A stretch of DNA of 42,259 nucleotides from Myxosarcina sp. GA_180221_E-2-1-MAG-40_15 (GTDB lineage: Bacteria > Cyanobacteriota > Cyanobacteriia > Cyanobacteriales > Xenococcaceae): NCBI GenBank assembly GCA_020692205.1, contig JAIMKV010000018.1, forward strand, positions 24,594-66,852. Reading direction: 5' to 3'. How positions within the stretch are numbered: position 1 is the stretch's first letter; each line of letters starts with the position of its first letter. Of this stretch, positions 34,808 through 42,259 are shown piece after piece. The notes beneath the pieces were generated by a model. That model was not told the origin of the DNA, made no database searches, and saw only the letters and a program-made list of their open reading frames with translations. The translations under genes and the position numbers were made by a program.

Positions 34808-35147
34808 AACTTTAAATTGATATTTCGCTCCTGGAAAAAATAACTAAAATTACATTGATACTTATCCTGGCTAGCAGTCGAAGGTACTGGACCCTAAACG
34901 GACGGCAGTCTACTTCGACTTCGTGAGAAAGTATTCAGTATTTATTGGTCGTCAATCAGGAATAGACTTGTTTAAGTTTAGGTTAATCAGCTAAACGACA
35001 GACAACATCCCTATTTAGATATAGATAACTGAAGTAGTTCTCAACTATTAACAAGGCTAAAAAGGTTATCATCGTTTGGCTTTCAATCCTCAATTTTTAT
35101 TAATTAAATTAACCTTAAATTAATATTATTTACCTATCTTTTGAAAG
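34808..35147. other. 340-bp divergent spacer with an inverted repeat
   Basis: This spacer must hold promoters for the DUF2294 gene (reverse) and the membrane-protein gene at 35148 (forward). AGTCGAAG (34876-34883) pairs with CTTCGACT (34913-34920) around a 29-base loop that is GC-richer than its surroundings. The rest is AT-rich, with TTAATTAAATTAA-type sequence just before 35148. No gene is evident. Confidence 0.5.
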
Positions 35148-35615
35148 ATGAATTTACCAGGTGATTGTGAGCCAATAGTAAGTAGATTTATTAAGCCAGA
35201 AAAAATTGTCATCGAAACTGAAGACTTTCAAGAGCCAGTTCAATTAGAGGATACCGAGGCGATCGCTAATTTGCAAACAGGAGCGATCGGTGGTGGAGTA
35301 TTAGGTGCCTTAGTTGGCTTATCGATTAGCTTGATTCTGACTAATTTTGCTGAGGTGGGACTAGCTGCATTAAGCAATTTTCAACCAATACATTACTTTT
35401 CTCCCATCATGGGTGCAATTGTCGGGGCTGCGGGAATGAGTCTAATTTCGGGTTTAAGTGGTGCTAACGTACTTAAAACTAATGCCAACAGGAATGAATA
35501 TACTGAGGCTCTTAGATACCTTGTCACGGTTGAAAAAACAACAGCAGAAATATCCCTTAGCAAAGAAATCATTGCTCAACAAGGTGGTGCAGTGGCAGAA
35601 GCAGATCGTCGTTAA
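35148..35615 (+). CDS. Hypothetical small membrane protein with glycine-rich helices
   Basis: A 155-residue protein of unknown function. After an acidic N-terminus (IVIETEDFQEPVQLEDTEAI) come two hydrophobic, glycine-rich segments: AIGGGVLGALVGLSISLIL (about 47-65) and MGAIVGAAGMSLISGLSG (about 88-105). These resemble glycine-zipper helices of small stress-related membrane proteins. The C-terminal 45 residues are soluble (YLVTVEKTTAEISLSKEIIA) and recall the YLVTV/KYIVV strand of the protein at 36340-36855, which also has glycine-rich helices. The start is an ATG preceded by GAAAG. A 63-bp gap separates it from the next forward gene. Confidence 0.65.
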   Translation: MNLPGDCEPIVSRFIKPEKIVIETEDFQEPVQLEDTEAIANLQTGAIGGGVLGALVGLSISLILTNFAEVGLAALSNFQPIHYFSPIMGAIVGAAGMSLISGLSGANVLKTNANRNEYTEALRYLVTVEKTTAEISLSKEIIAQQGGAVAEADRR

Positions 35616-35678
35616 CTAATGAAAATAGCCAAAACTCTGCTGATGTTATACCATGCGTGGTACTTCTGACTTTTAACT

Positions 35679-36305
35679 ATGGAAACAACCCTAGAAATAC
35701 GCTGGTTTATCAGGGGAATGCCACCAGTAGTTGTGCAGCATTGGTTTAAACTTGAATGCCCAGGAAAATTACTTGAGGATGAGCCTGACAGAGAAGATTT
35801 GTATGCCGCTCAAATACCTATTGATCGCCTTCGAGCCTGTTTATCTTCTACCCTAGAGCGTGAGGCAGTTAACCTTAAATTGCGTCAAGGGAATCTAGAA
35901 CTGAAGCTGAGACAGCAAGAATTGGGGACTTACCAATTTGGCAACGCTGACGATGCGGCTATTTGGTCAGGCAAGATCGAACGGTGGTCTAAGCTTGGTC
36001 AACAGGATTTAAAAGATGCGGCTTTACTGAGTTTGGAGGCGACCAATACCAGTAACTGGCTTGCTGTTTGTAAGCGGCGCGAGCAAAAAATAGCTCAAAA
36101 TGTAAAAATAGAATTAACTTACCTCAAAGTTAAGAGCGATCGTTGGTGGAGTTTGGCTTTTGAAATGCCCCAAAATACTGCAACCCAATTGAGCAAACAG
36201 CATTTTAGAGAAGTAATAGAACAAGCCGCTCAAAGTTATCAAGGACCAAAATTACTAGATCGTAATTCTTACAGCTATAGCCGCTGGCAAACTCGATTTA
36301 CTTAG
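35679..36305 (+). CDS. Conserved-looking hypothetical protein, possibly CYTH-like
   Basis: A 208-residue soluble protein starting METTLEIRWFIRGMPP. Strand-like segments with alternating Lys/Arg/Glu (VNLKLRQGNLELKLRQQELG, VKIELTYLKVKSDRWWSLAFEM) suggest a beta-rich, phosphate-binding fold. The EIRWF opening recalls the E-x-E-x-K opening of CYTH (triphosphate tunnel) domains, and a CHAD gene lies 2.5 kb downstream, but the key ExExK motif is absent, so this is only a guess. It probably shares a transcript with the membrane-protein gene upstream and converges on the glycine-rich protein gene at 36340. Confidence 0.65.
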   Translation: METTLEIRWFIRGMPPVVVQHWFKLECPGKLLEDEPDREDLYAAQIPIDRLRACLSSTLEREAVNLKLRQGNLELKLRQQELGTYQFGNADDAAIWSGKIERWSKLGQQDLKDAALLSLEATNTSNWLAVCKRREQKIAQNVKIELTYLKVKSDRWWSLAFEMPQNTATQLSKQHFREVIEQAAQSYQGPKLLDRNSYSYSRWQTRFT

Positions 36306-36339
36306 CTCAATCATTGAGGCGATCGCTTGTAATCGATCT

Positions 36340-36855
36340 TTAAGCGGTAACTGGTTCTGTATATCCTTGAATATATTCAGGGTCAAATTGACGCAACAAT
36401 TTCGTAGCTTGACGAATTACATCATCTGTTCCTTTGGTAACAACAATATACTTACCTGCGTTGAGACGGTTGCGGTAGGTTAAAGCATCGCCGCTACCCA
36501 CGGTTAAACCGACACCGCCGCCGACAATAATCGCTCCTAGTAATCCAGAAGCTGCACCCAAAACACCACCAATAATATGCTCGGCAAGAGAATTAGTAAC
36601 AGAAAAAAGGTGGATACCTGTGAGTACATTAAATACGTATCCCGCCACAAAACCAAAGGGAATTAATCCATAAGCCAGCTTTTTCGCTCCTTTACCTGCC
36701 TGCTGGTTAGGATCGATTAAGCCAAATTCATCGGCACTCTGATATCCTGCTCCTAAAATCGTAATTTGTTCTTCTGTAATACCGTTTTGGCATAAAACAG
36801 AGTGCGCTTCTTGAGCCTGTTGTTTGTCTGCTAAAACTGTAACTAAATAATTCAT
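36340..36855 (-). CDS. Glycine-rich membrane protein, general-stress-like
   Basis: A 171-residue protein. Its N-terminus (MNYLVTVLADKQQAQEAHSV, then NGITEEQITILGAGYQ) resembles the ferredoxin-like repeat of general stress proteins of the YflT/17M type. The centre has hydrophobic Gly-rich segments (LAYGLIPFGFVAGYVFNVL, and IIGGVLGAASGLLGAIIVGG about 90-109), and the C-terminus repeats the alpha/beta half (NAGKYIVVTKGTDDVIRQAT). Such membrane-anchored stress proteins are frequent in cyanobacteria but of unknown function. The start is an ATG. It lies downstream of the GT4 glycosyltransferase on the same strand (68 bp). Confidence 0.7.
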   Translation of the reverse strand: MNYLVTVLADKQQAQEAHSVLCQNGITEEQITILGAGYQSADEFGLIDPNQQAGKGAKKLAYGLIPFGFVAGYVFNVLTGIHLFSVTNSLAEHIIGGVLGAASGLLGAIIVGGGVGLTVGSGDALTYRNRLNAGKYIVVTKGTDDVIRQATKLLRQFDPEYIQGYTEPVTA

Positions 36856-36923
36856 GATGATTTTGGTTTGATTAAATGAAGTTTTGATGGAAAATGTGAT
36901 TATCTTTGCCGTATCAATCTGAT

Positions 36924-38243
36924 TTAAATTTTTGATGGTGAATCACTGAGCGTGTAATATGCGCCGTGCAACGACGCATTTCCGCTCACTAAAAGCTCTG
37001 ATGGTTGTTGATTAAATATAGTTAGGTATTGTTGTTCTAATTGTTGCGCCACACCATCCCAGCTAAACATCGACTCAACTCTTTTTCTAGCATCTTTTTC
37101 TAATTGCCTACTCCAGGCTGGATAGGATAGTACTCGGTTAATCGCTTGAGCAAAAGCTCTTTCGTCCTGGGGTGGGACTAATAATCCAGTTAATTCGTTA
37201 ATTACGGTAAATTTTAGTCCGCCGACCTCCGAAGCTACCACTGGTGTACTACAAGCCATAGCTTCAATTGCTACCAAGCCAAATGGTTCGTAGTGACTTG
37301 GTACGACGCAGACATCTGCTGCTGCGTAATAATAAGCTAAGTCTGTGTGTTCGATGCGTCCTGCAAAAGTAGTTATTGCTTCTAACCCTAACTCTTGGAC
37401 GAGTGCTTCGATTCGTGATCTTTCTTTGCCGTCTTTTCTACCTGGGGTACTGCCACCAACTATAATCAGTTTCAAATCAGGATGTAGTTTTACTTCTTTG
37501 CAACCGACTGCTCTAACCAAGGTTTCGATACCTTTACGAGGATCAAAACGTCCCACATATAAAATTACTTTGGCTGCTGGCTCAATATTTAATCTGGTTC
37601 TACTATCGTGTCGAGAAACACTACCAAAACTTTCGATATCAGTACCGCAGGGAATTACAGTAATATTACCTTGTTCTGATACAAGCGATCGCATATGTTC
37701 TTGTTCTTGTGGGGAAGTAGCAACCACCAGATCTGCAGTTTCTAGACATTGCTTTTCTATCTCTAAACGAGTTTGCGAAATTTCAGGGATTTTCTTAATT
37801 GATTTGTATTTAACCGCGCCTAAAGAATGATATGTATGCACAAGTTTGCTTGACTGCTGTTTTTTCAACTCCATTCCTACCCAGGCAGAAAGCCAGTAGT
37901 TGGTATGAATGAGAGGATAAATAGTCTCGTGCTGTTCTTGAAACTCTAAGAAAGCTGTCACAAATTCTGGTAAATACTGAAAAATCTGTTGTCTTTTAAT
38001 AAATACTTTTGGACCTGCATTTAAACGTATCGTACGACAGTTGGAATTATGTTTGACGATGTCTGCTTGCGTCTCATTACTGCGACGGGTAAACATATCT
38101 ACCTGCCAACCCAAACCAGCCAGTGCTTCTCCTACTTTCCTAACATATACGTTTTGTCCCCCAGCTTCTTCTTTGCCAATGTCAATGGCTGGATCTCCAT
38201 GAACTGAGATGAGAGCGACTTTTCTTTTATTGTTAGGTGACAT
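36924..38243 (-). CDS. GT4-family glycosyltransferase
   Basis: Predicted GT-B glycosyltransferase of 439 residues. The N-terminus VALISVHGDPAIDIGKEEAG followed by GQNVYVRKVGEALAGLGWQV is the pattern of sucrose-synthase/sucrose-phosphate-synthase-like and MshA-like GT4 enzymes. The donor-binding half shows ILYVGRFDPRKGIETLVRA, then FAGRIEHTDLAYYYAAADV and the E-x7-E motif EPFGLVAIEAMACSTPVV. All motifs are intact. Sucrose-phosphate synthases are longer and carry a phosphatase-like domain, so this is more likely a glycan or compatible-solute glycosyltransferase. It is followed on the same strand by a stress-like membrane protein gene and preceded by a 563-bp spacer. Confidence 0.85.
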   Translation of the reverse strand: MSPNNKRKVALISVHGDPAIDIGKEEAGGQNVYVRKVGEALAGLGWQVDMFTRRSNETQADIVKHNSNCRTIRLNAGPKVFIKRQQIFQYLPEFVTAFLEFQEQHETIYPLIHTNYWLSAWVGMELKKQQSSKLVHTYHSLGAVKYKSIKKIPEISQTRLEIEKQCLETADLVVATSPQEQEHMRSLVSEQGNITVIPCGTDIESFGSVSRHDSRTRLNIEPAAKVILYVGRFDPRKGIETLVRAVGCKEVKLHPDLKLIIVGGSTPGRKDGKERSRIEALVQELGLEAITTFAGRIEHTDLAYYYAAADVCVVPSHYEPFGLVAIEAMACSTPVVASEVGGLKFTVINELTGLLVPPQDERAFAQAINRVLSYPAWSRQLEKDARKRVESMFSWDGVAQQLEQQYLTIFNQQPSELLVSGNASLHGAYYTLSDSPSKI

Positions 38244-38806
38244 AACCTTGGCATTATTTATAATTTATTTAATAATCGATAGTTCTCATCCAAGAAGTTT
38301 GCTAAAGCTGTAATAATTAGCCTGAGTAAGCAGTATTTTGTGAGACTTATATTTTGATTCTTTTCAGACTAAATTTAGTCAAATTTTCCTTGTCGAGATA
38401 GAACTGTTGTTTTTAAACTTATTAAAATTAGCCAAAATATACATCTTTCCTGAGTCGTAGTTTGCTGAGTCAAGCTATTATTTGGGAAACCAGCAGCCAA
38501 GACCGTGTTTACCGAACCAAAGTTAAAGGTGATTTTTATTGCTTCGAGCTAAAATAATAAATATATCAATAAACAAATGTCGTTCATTTCTCGAACCTAA
38601 GAATAGAGAGACAAAAGTAAGGAATAGCTCCTGAAGGAATATGACCTGATTGAATCGACTAAAGCTGTACCTAAAGTTGACGAAATTACTTTTAATCTGA
38701 GATTGAATGAACAGACTTATTAATTATGTCTTGAGGTATAAAGTTTATTAGCTTGCTGCCTCAAAATTATTATCTATACCGTTTACTTTATTACTTAAAT
38801 CAGTCA
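38244..38806. other. 563-bp spacer with possible gene remnants
   Basis: This is the longest gene-free stretch in the window, between the divergent GT4 and CHAD genes. Two short stop-bounded stretches look protein-like: 38462-38557 (TTG start, 31 codons, ending VKGDFYCFELK) and 38628-38723 (no usual start codon, ending VDEITFNLRLNEQTY). They lie in different frames and could be debris of a decayed gene or chance. The remainder is AT-rich with no clear RNA or terminator. Confidence 0.45.
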
Positions 38807-39727
38807 ATGAGCTACCAATTAAAAGGCAAAGAATCTGTGTCTAAAGGAATTAAAAGAATTGCCTCAGAACAAACAGAAAAAGCAATAAATGAATTGGCTA
38901 GTACCGATAAACTTGGTGTTGATGAAGCAGTTCATCAAGCTCGTAAACGGTTGAAAAAAACTAGAGCAGTGCTTCGCCTGGTAAGATATAGTCTTCCTCC
39001 CTCGACTTATAAACAAAACAATAAGATCTTTCGCGATATAGGACGTAATCTATCTGAGTTGCGAGATGGCGAGGTTCGGATCGAAACTTTGGATAATTTA
39101 GTCACCCATGTTAGTGACACCGTTTCTCCCGAGTTGTTTACCAATATTCGTCGAGAACTTTGCGTTGATTATCGGCAAGAATATCAGCGTGCTTTAGATG
39201 ATGATGTTTTGATCTTAGTTAAAAATGAACTAAAAGATACTAAAGACGACATTAATAACTGGGAAATTAAGCCCAATAATTGGTCAGCAGTTGATCAAAG
39301 TTTGAAACGAGTTTACGCTCATGGTTACAAAAATTTGAATGCAGCTAGATCCAAACCAACAGCAGAAAATCTCCATGAATGGCGTAAGCGAGTTAAATAT
39401 CTCCGTTATCAACTAAAAGTTATTAATCCTATCTGGACAGATTTAGTTAAAACATGGGTTGAACAAACTCACGATTTATCCAATTATCTGGGTGAAGATC
39501 ACGATTTAGCGGTATTAAAAGAGTTTGTTTCTAGTCAACCAGAAAGATTTGAACAGCGCGAATTAGACTCTTTAATTATTCTGATTGATCGCCGTCGGGA
39601 AGAATTGCAGTCAGCAGCAATATCTTTGGGTAAAAAGATTTATACTGAAAAGCCGAAAAAGTTTGTTCGTCGCTTAGGTAATTACTGGCAAGTTTGGCGA
39701 GAAGATAATCGCAAGCTTGCTCGCTGA
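38807..39727 (+). CDS. CHAD domain protein
   Basis: A 306-residue all-helical protein of the CHAD family (conserved histidine alpha-helical domain), which binds inorganic polyphosphate. Two basic signatures are present: VHQARKRLKKTRAVLRLVR (H43, R46, K47) and LHEWRKRVKYLRYQL, the paired faces that hold polyphosphate. GRNLSELRDGEVRIE and LSNYLGEDHDLAVLKEF are the characteristic L-R/G-D segments. I use the ATG at 38807 (MSYQLKGKESVSKGIKRI); the frame is open to a TTG at 38753, but the upstream segment is Tyr/Leu-rich and unlike the family. No CYTH domain is fused. Confidence 0.88.
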   Translation: MSYQLKGKESVSKGIKRIASEQTEKAINELASTDKLGVDEAVHQARKRLKKTRAVLRLVRYSLPPSTYKQNNKIFRDIGRNLSELRDGEVRIETLDNLVTHVSDTVSPELFTNIRRELCVDYRQEYQRALDDDVLILVKNELKDTKDDINNWEIKPNNWSAVDQSLKRVYAHGYKNLNAARSKPTAENLHEWRKRVKYLRYQLKVINPIWTDLVKTWVEQTHDLSNYLGEDHDLAVLKEFVSSQPERFEQRELDSLIILIDRRREELQSAAISLGKKIYTEKPKKFVRRLGNYWQVWREDNRKLAR

Positions 39728-39889
39728 AAAAATCGGGCGTTGCTGATTTGAAGTATCAAACTGAATAATTGTCTTATAGCCACTTAAACATAAAAATATA
39801 TTTCGACTAACATTATTAACTTTAATGATACAAATTAACAAGTTGCCTATTTGTCAAGGTCAACTTATCAATAAAAAGCAGGATATTTG

Positions 39890-40081
39890 ATGAGTATTTG
39901 TATCTGTTGTCACGACCATTTACTGAGACATATAAATAATCATCGAGTTTATTGGTTTTGTCCTACCTGCTATCAAGAAATGCCTAATATTGAGAGTTTA
40001 AAATCTATCAATAAAATTGAAATACCCAAAAATAAACCTAAAACATCAGAATTAATTTTAAATAGTAAAAAACTTATGTAG
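39890..40081 (+). CDS. Small protein with two CxxC motifs, zinc-ribbon-like
   Basis: A 63-residue protein (MSICICCHDHLLRHINNHRV, then YWFCPTCYQEMP). C-x-C-C near the start and C-P-T-C about 24 residues later provide four possible metal ligands, as in a minimal zinc ribbon; the C-terminal half is Lys-rich and probably disordered. I recall similar LLRH...YWFCxxCxQEMP miniature proteins in many cyanobacteria, without known function. The ATG at 39890 has AGGA 8 bases upstream; a TTG directly before it is in frame. Confidence 0.7.
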   Translation: MSICICCHDHLLRHINNHRVYWFCPTCYQEMPNIESLKSINKIEIPKNKPKTSELILNSKKLM

Positions 40082-40225
40082 CTCAACTTCAAACTAGCAG
40101 GGAATCAGGAATTTAAAATTATAATAGAATTAGCTTAATCCTGTAAAAATTACAATTAACACCATATATAAAACACAAGCTATAAATCTAAAAATATTGA
40201 ATAAATTGAGTTTGGTTGATTAGCA

Positions 40226-41128
40226 TTGCACAGCATAAAACAGTTGAAAACCTCGATTTTGGAATGGTCTTACAATCTTTTTGTACAACTAATTATTTAT
40301 CCCAGTGTTTGGGTTGCTGCGGCGATCGCTTCTCTCGGAATATACGTTCAAGAAATATTGGCATTAAATCACTATTGGCAGCCAATTGCTTTAATTTTTG
40401 TAACTGCATTAATTCCCTATAATTTAGACCGTATTTTTGATTCTTATCTGCAAAAGATACCTGATGCCAAAGCACAGTTATTTTTTCGACAGCCTTGTAT
40501 TTGGGCTTTATTGCTTTTGGCGATCTCTACTACGACTGGGTTACTGATCTACGCACCTTTAAGAGTCAGATATGTAAGTATTGTTGGAGTTATTCCCCTA
40601 CTTTATGGCATACCTTTGTTCCCAGTAAAACATCAATTAGCTTGGCGATGGTATCGCTTAAAAGATATTCCTGGTTCAAAAGCTTGGATTGTCGGTAGCG
40701 TTTTAACCTATGCTGTTATTGTCATACCTCTAGCTTATACTGATATCCAATTCGATTTAGTCACGGCTTTGACAACTCTATTTATGTTTGTTTTTATTGT
40801 GACTAATTCTCATGTTTTTGATATTCGAGATGTAGCATCTGATCGACAGAAGGGGGTAGTTACTTTGCCAATTATGGCAGGAGTTAAAGGAACAAAAATT
40901 ATTTTGACGGTAATGAATTTGTTAATGTTGCTAACTATAACTGCTGCTTGGATTGCCCATATTTTTCCCTATAGCCCAGAAATTATTATTGCTACATTAG
41001 TCAATCTTACTTATATTTGGCAGGTAAATATTGATACGCCTCGCTGGGTTTATAATATTCTAATAGAAGGCTGTTTATTTGCACCAATCATAGCCAAAGG
41101 GGCGATTAAAATAATGCTTGTTAATTAA
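40226..41128 (+). CDS. UbiA-family membrane prenyltransferase-like protein
   Basis: An integral membrane protein of 300 residues with about eight hydrophobic helices. The two Asp motifs of UbiA enzymes are in place: NLDRIFDSYLQKIPD near 66-80 (N-x-x-D-x-x-x-D) and DIRDVASDRQKGVVTLPIMAG near 199-219 (the D-x-x-D-x-x-x-D plus VxTLP pattern). UbiA enzymes transfer prenyl chains to aromatic acceptors such as quinone, heme, tocopherol or chlorophyll precursors. Divergence elsewhere prevents naming the acceptor. The start is uncertain: TTG at 40226 is the first option and no ATG occurs before the membrane core. Its stop codon overlaps that of the next, convergent gene. Confidence 0.75.
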   Translation: MHSIKQLKTSILEWSYNLFVQLIIYPSVWVAAAIASLGIYVQEILALNHYWQPIALIFVTALIPYNLDRIFDSYLQKIPDAKAQLFFRQPCIWALLLLAISTTTGLLIYAPLRVRYVSIVGVIPLLYGIPLFPVKHQLAWRWYRLKDIPGSKAWIVGSVLTYAVIVIPLAYTDIQFDLVTALTTLFMFVFIVTNSHVFDIRDVASDRQKGVVTLPIMAGVKGTKIILTVMNLLMLLTITAAWIAHIFPYSPEIIIATLVNLTYIWQVNIDTPRWVYNILIEGCLFAPIIAKGAIKIMLVN

Positions 41129-41345
41129 GCTGGCTATTTACTTGGCGAATATCTTGTTCTGCTAAAAGAATAGTCGTTTCTGCCCCCACTCGCCCAAAAT
41201 CAGGTTTTGCTCCTAGGCTCATTTCGATCGTATATGTCCAGAGATGATCCTGTTGTTGCACAGATTTGACCGTGCCAATTCCGCCGACAAAGCTAACTAT
41301 TTGATTGAGCTTGAATTTGGGTTGATTTAAACAATTGCTGTTCAT
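41121..41345 (-). CDS. Small conserved-looking hypothetical protein
   Basis: A 74-residue protein from the ATG at 41345 (MNSNCLNQPKFKLNQIVSFV); upstream in-frame starts at 41351 (ATG) and 41372 (TTG) are possible. It reads as a small beta-barrel-like domain (FKLNQIVSFVGGIGTVKSV, TYTIEMSLGAKPDFGRVGAE, TTILLAEQDI). I recall short cyanobacterial proteins with a similar GxGTVK...GRVGxETTILL pattern, but know no function. Its stop and the UbiA-like gene's stop share the palindrome TTAATTAA (41121-41128). Confidence 0.65.
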   Translation of the reverse strand: MNSNCLNQPKFKLNQIVSFVGGIGTVKSVQQQDHLWTYTIEMSLGAKPDFGRVGAETTILLAEQDIRQVNSQLN

Positions 41346-41574
41346 AATCATTCTAGTTTTAAAAATAACCAATTAATAAAAAAAGCTGAGCAAGATATTT
41401 TATCAAGTGGAGTTCGGTCTTGAAGCGGTTTTCTTTGCGTGGTAGCCAGCACATTCCTTTTATATTGAACCCAACTTTTTTTCTGTAGATTTGTCTTTAT
41501 GCTAGAAAAAATTGCTAAGAAACGATTACTTTTGATCCCCAATAATAAAGATAAGTAGCATTTTACATAAGATC

Positions 41575-42006
41575 TTATTTATTAAATAATTTTGATGATT
41601 GATTAGTGGAATTATTATCTGCCGTCGCCAAAGTATGAGCAACTTCTGATAGCAATTCATCAATTTCAATTGGTTTATAAATTATACCGTTGGCACCAGC
41701 TGCGATCGCTTCATCGTAGTCAGTATATTTATCGGCTGTAACAAAATAAATTGGGATTGATGGTAAGTTCTGATCTTTTCGTAGTTGATGAACTACTTCA
41801 TATCCATCCATCTTTGGCATCATTACATCCAAAAAAATCAGATCTGGCTGATAGCTTTCAACTTGATTCAAAGCCATTTCGCCGCTATCTGCTATTCCCA
41901 CTTTATATCCTTGATTTTCAAGAATTAGCTGCATTAAATATAAATTATCTTTAGAGTCATCTACTACTAAGATCGACTTTTCTTGGTTGTATTCTGCCAC
42001 GTCCAT
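41575..42006 (-). CDS. Single-domain response regulator (CheY-like)
   Basis: A 143-residue stand-alone receiver. The acidic pair is D16-D17 (ILVVDDSKDN), the phosphoacceptor D60 (LIFLDVMMPKMDGYE), with T90 (FVTADK) and K111 (IIYKPIEI) completing the active site. No output domain follows; the C-terminal 20 residues are Asn/Ser-rich. It could relay phosphate from hybrid kinases such as those at 25933 and 31405, but there is no direct evidence. The ATG at 42006 is the first start. About 250 bases upstream to the window edge hold no gene. Confidence 0.92.
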   Translation of the reverse strand: MDVAEYNQEKSILVVDDSKDNLYLMQLILENQGYKVGIADSGEMALNQVESYQPDLIFLDVMMPKMDGYEVVHQLRKDQNLPSIPIYFVTADKYTDYDEAIAAGANGIIYKPIEIDELLSEVAHTLATADNNSTNQSSKLFNK

Positions 42007-42259
42007 TGCTCAAGCTTGTCTGCATATCTTATTCTGATTAACTTAATATTACAAAAATATAACCCAGTTATAGGTCTATCAAACGATAGAATCTGAGACA
42101 AAATATTTAGCTTGAGCGGTATCTCAATCAGTCAAAAAAATCAAGCTAGTAATTGATGTTAAAAAAATTTAAAATTGTAATTGTATTGCCATGATTACCG
42201 CAACAATAAAAACTTTTTATTTTAAAACTGAAACTAGACTAATAATTTATTTGTAAGAA

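Noticed and set aside
41348-41542. 64-residue reverse frame upstream of the small hypothetical gene
   Set aside because: No ribosome-binding site and no recognisable protein pattern, and it overlaps the probable leader of the next reverse gene.

Overview
The window is a piece of a cyanobacterial chromosome. Supporting signs are many copies of the palindrome GCGATCGC (HIP1) inside genes, moderately low GC content, AT-rich spacers with heptameric tandem repeats, and several cyanobacterial or plastid-lineage families: DUF3155, a CCB2/CCB4-type cytochrome b6 assembly factor, the divinyl-chlorophyllide reductase BciB, an aspartate kinase with four ACT domains, and KaiB/KaiC. A Pleurocapsales- or Chroococcales-like organism would fit, but that is inference. 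No transposase, phage gene, CRISPR array, rRNA or tRNA was seen.

Layout. Positions 1-5000 hold a partial Trp-rich protein gene divergent from a capsule/exopolysaccharide export pair: a Wza-like SLBB protein and a Wzc-like tyrosine autokinase. The CCB-type assembly factor follows and ends at a perfect hairpin shared with the convergent DUF3155 gene. Positions 5600-12600 carry a GAF-type histidine kinase paired with a glycosyltransferase, then gyrA with a clear terminator, then a Ser/Thr kinase with a PsbP-like outer domain. Positions 12600-25700 are mostly metabolic and envelope genes: lysC, a Gfo/Idh/MocA oxidoreductase, a predicted outer-membrane barrel, bciB, a giant sulfotransferase/coiled-coil/double-GT2 fusion, a PHP phosphoesterase, an AEC transporter and a CBM48-GH13 enzyme.

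The most distinctive part is 25900-33450. A five-PAS hybrid histidine kinase is followed by kaiB, a kaiC of the KaiC3-like type, and a second hybrid histidine kinase with a degenerate N-terminal receiver. No kaiA is present. The kaiB-kaiC-kinase block is bracketed by two 50-bp inverted repeats, 45/50 identical, which begin at the stop codons of the two genes that point into the block. This looks like a self-contained non-standard Kai signalling module.

Positions 33400-41400 look like a stress or envelope accessory region: an unrecognised coiled-coil membrane protein, a DUF2294/MpsC protein, two small glycine-rich membrane proteins, an unrecognised conserved-looking protein, a GT4 glycosyltransferase, a CHAD protein, a tiny two-CxxC protein, a UbiA-family membrane prenyltransferase and a small hypothetical protein. 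A single-domain response regulator closes the window. Several start codons were moved downstream from the longest open frame to ATG or GTG codons that fit the family better; each entry says so.
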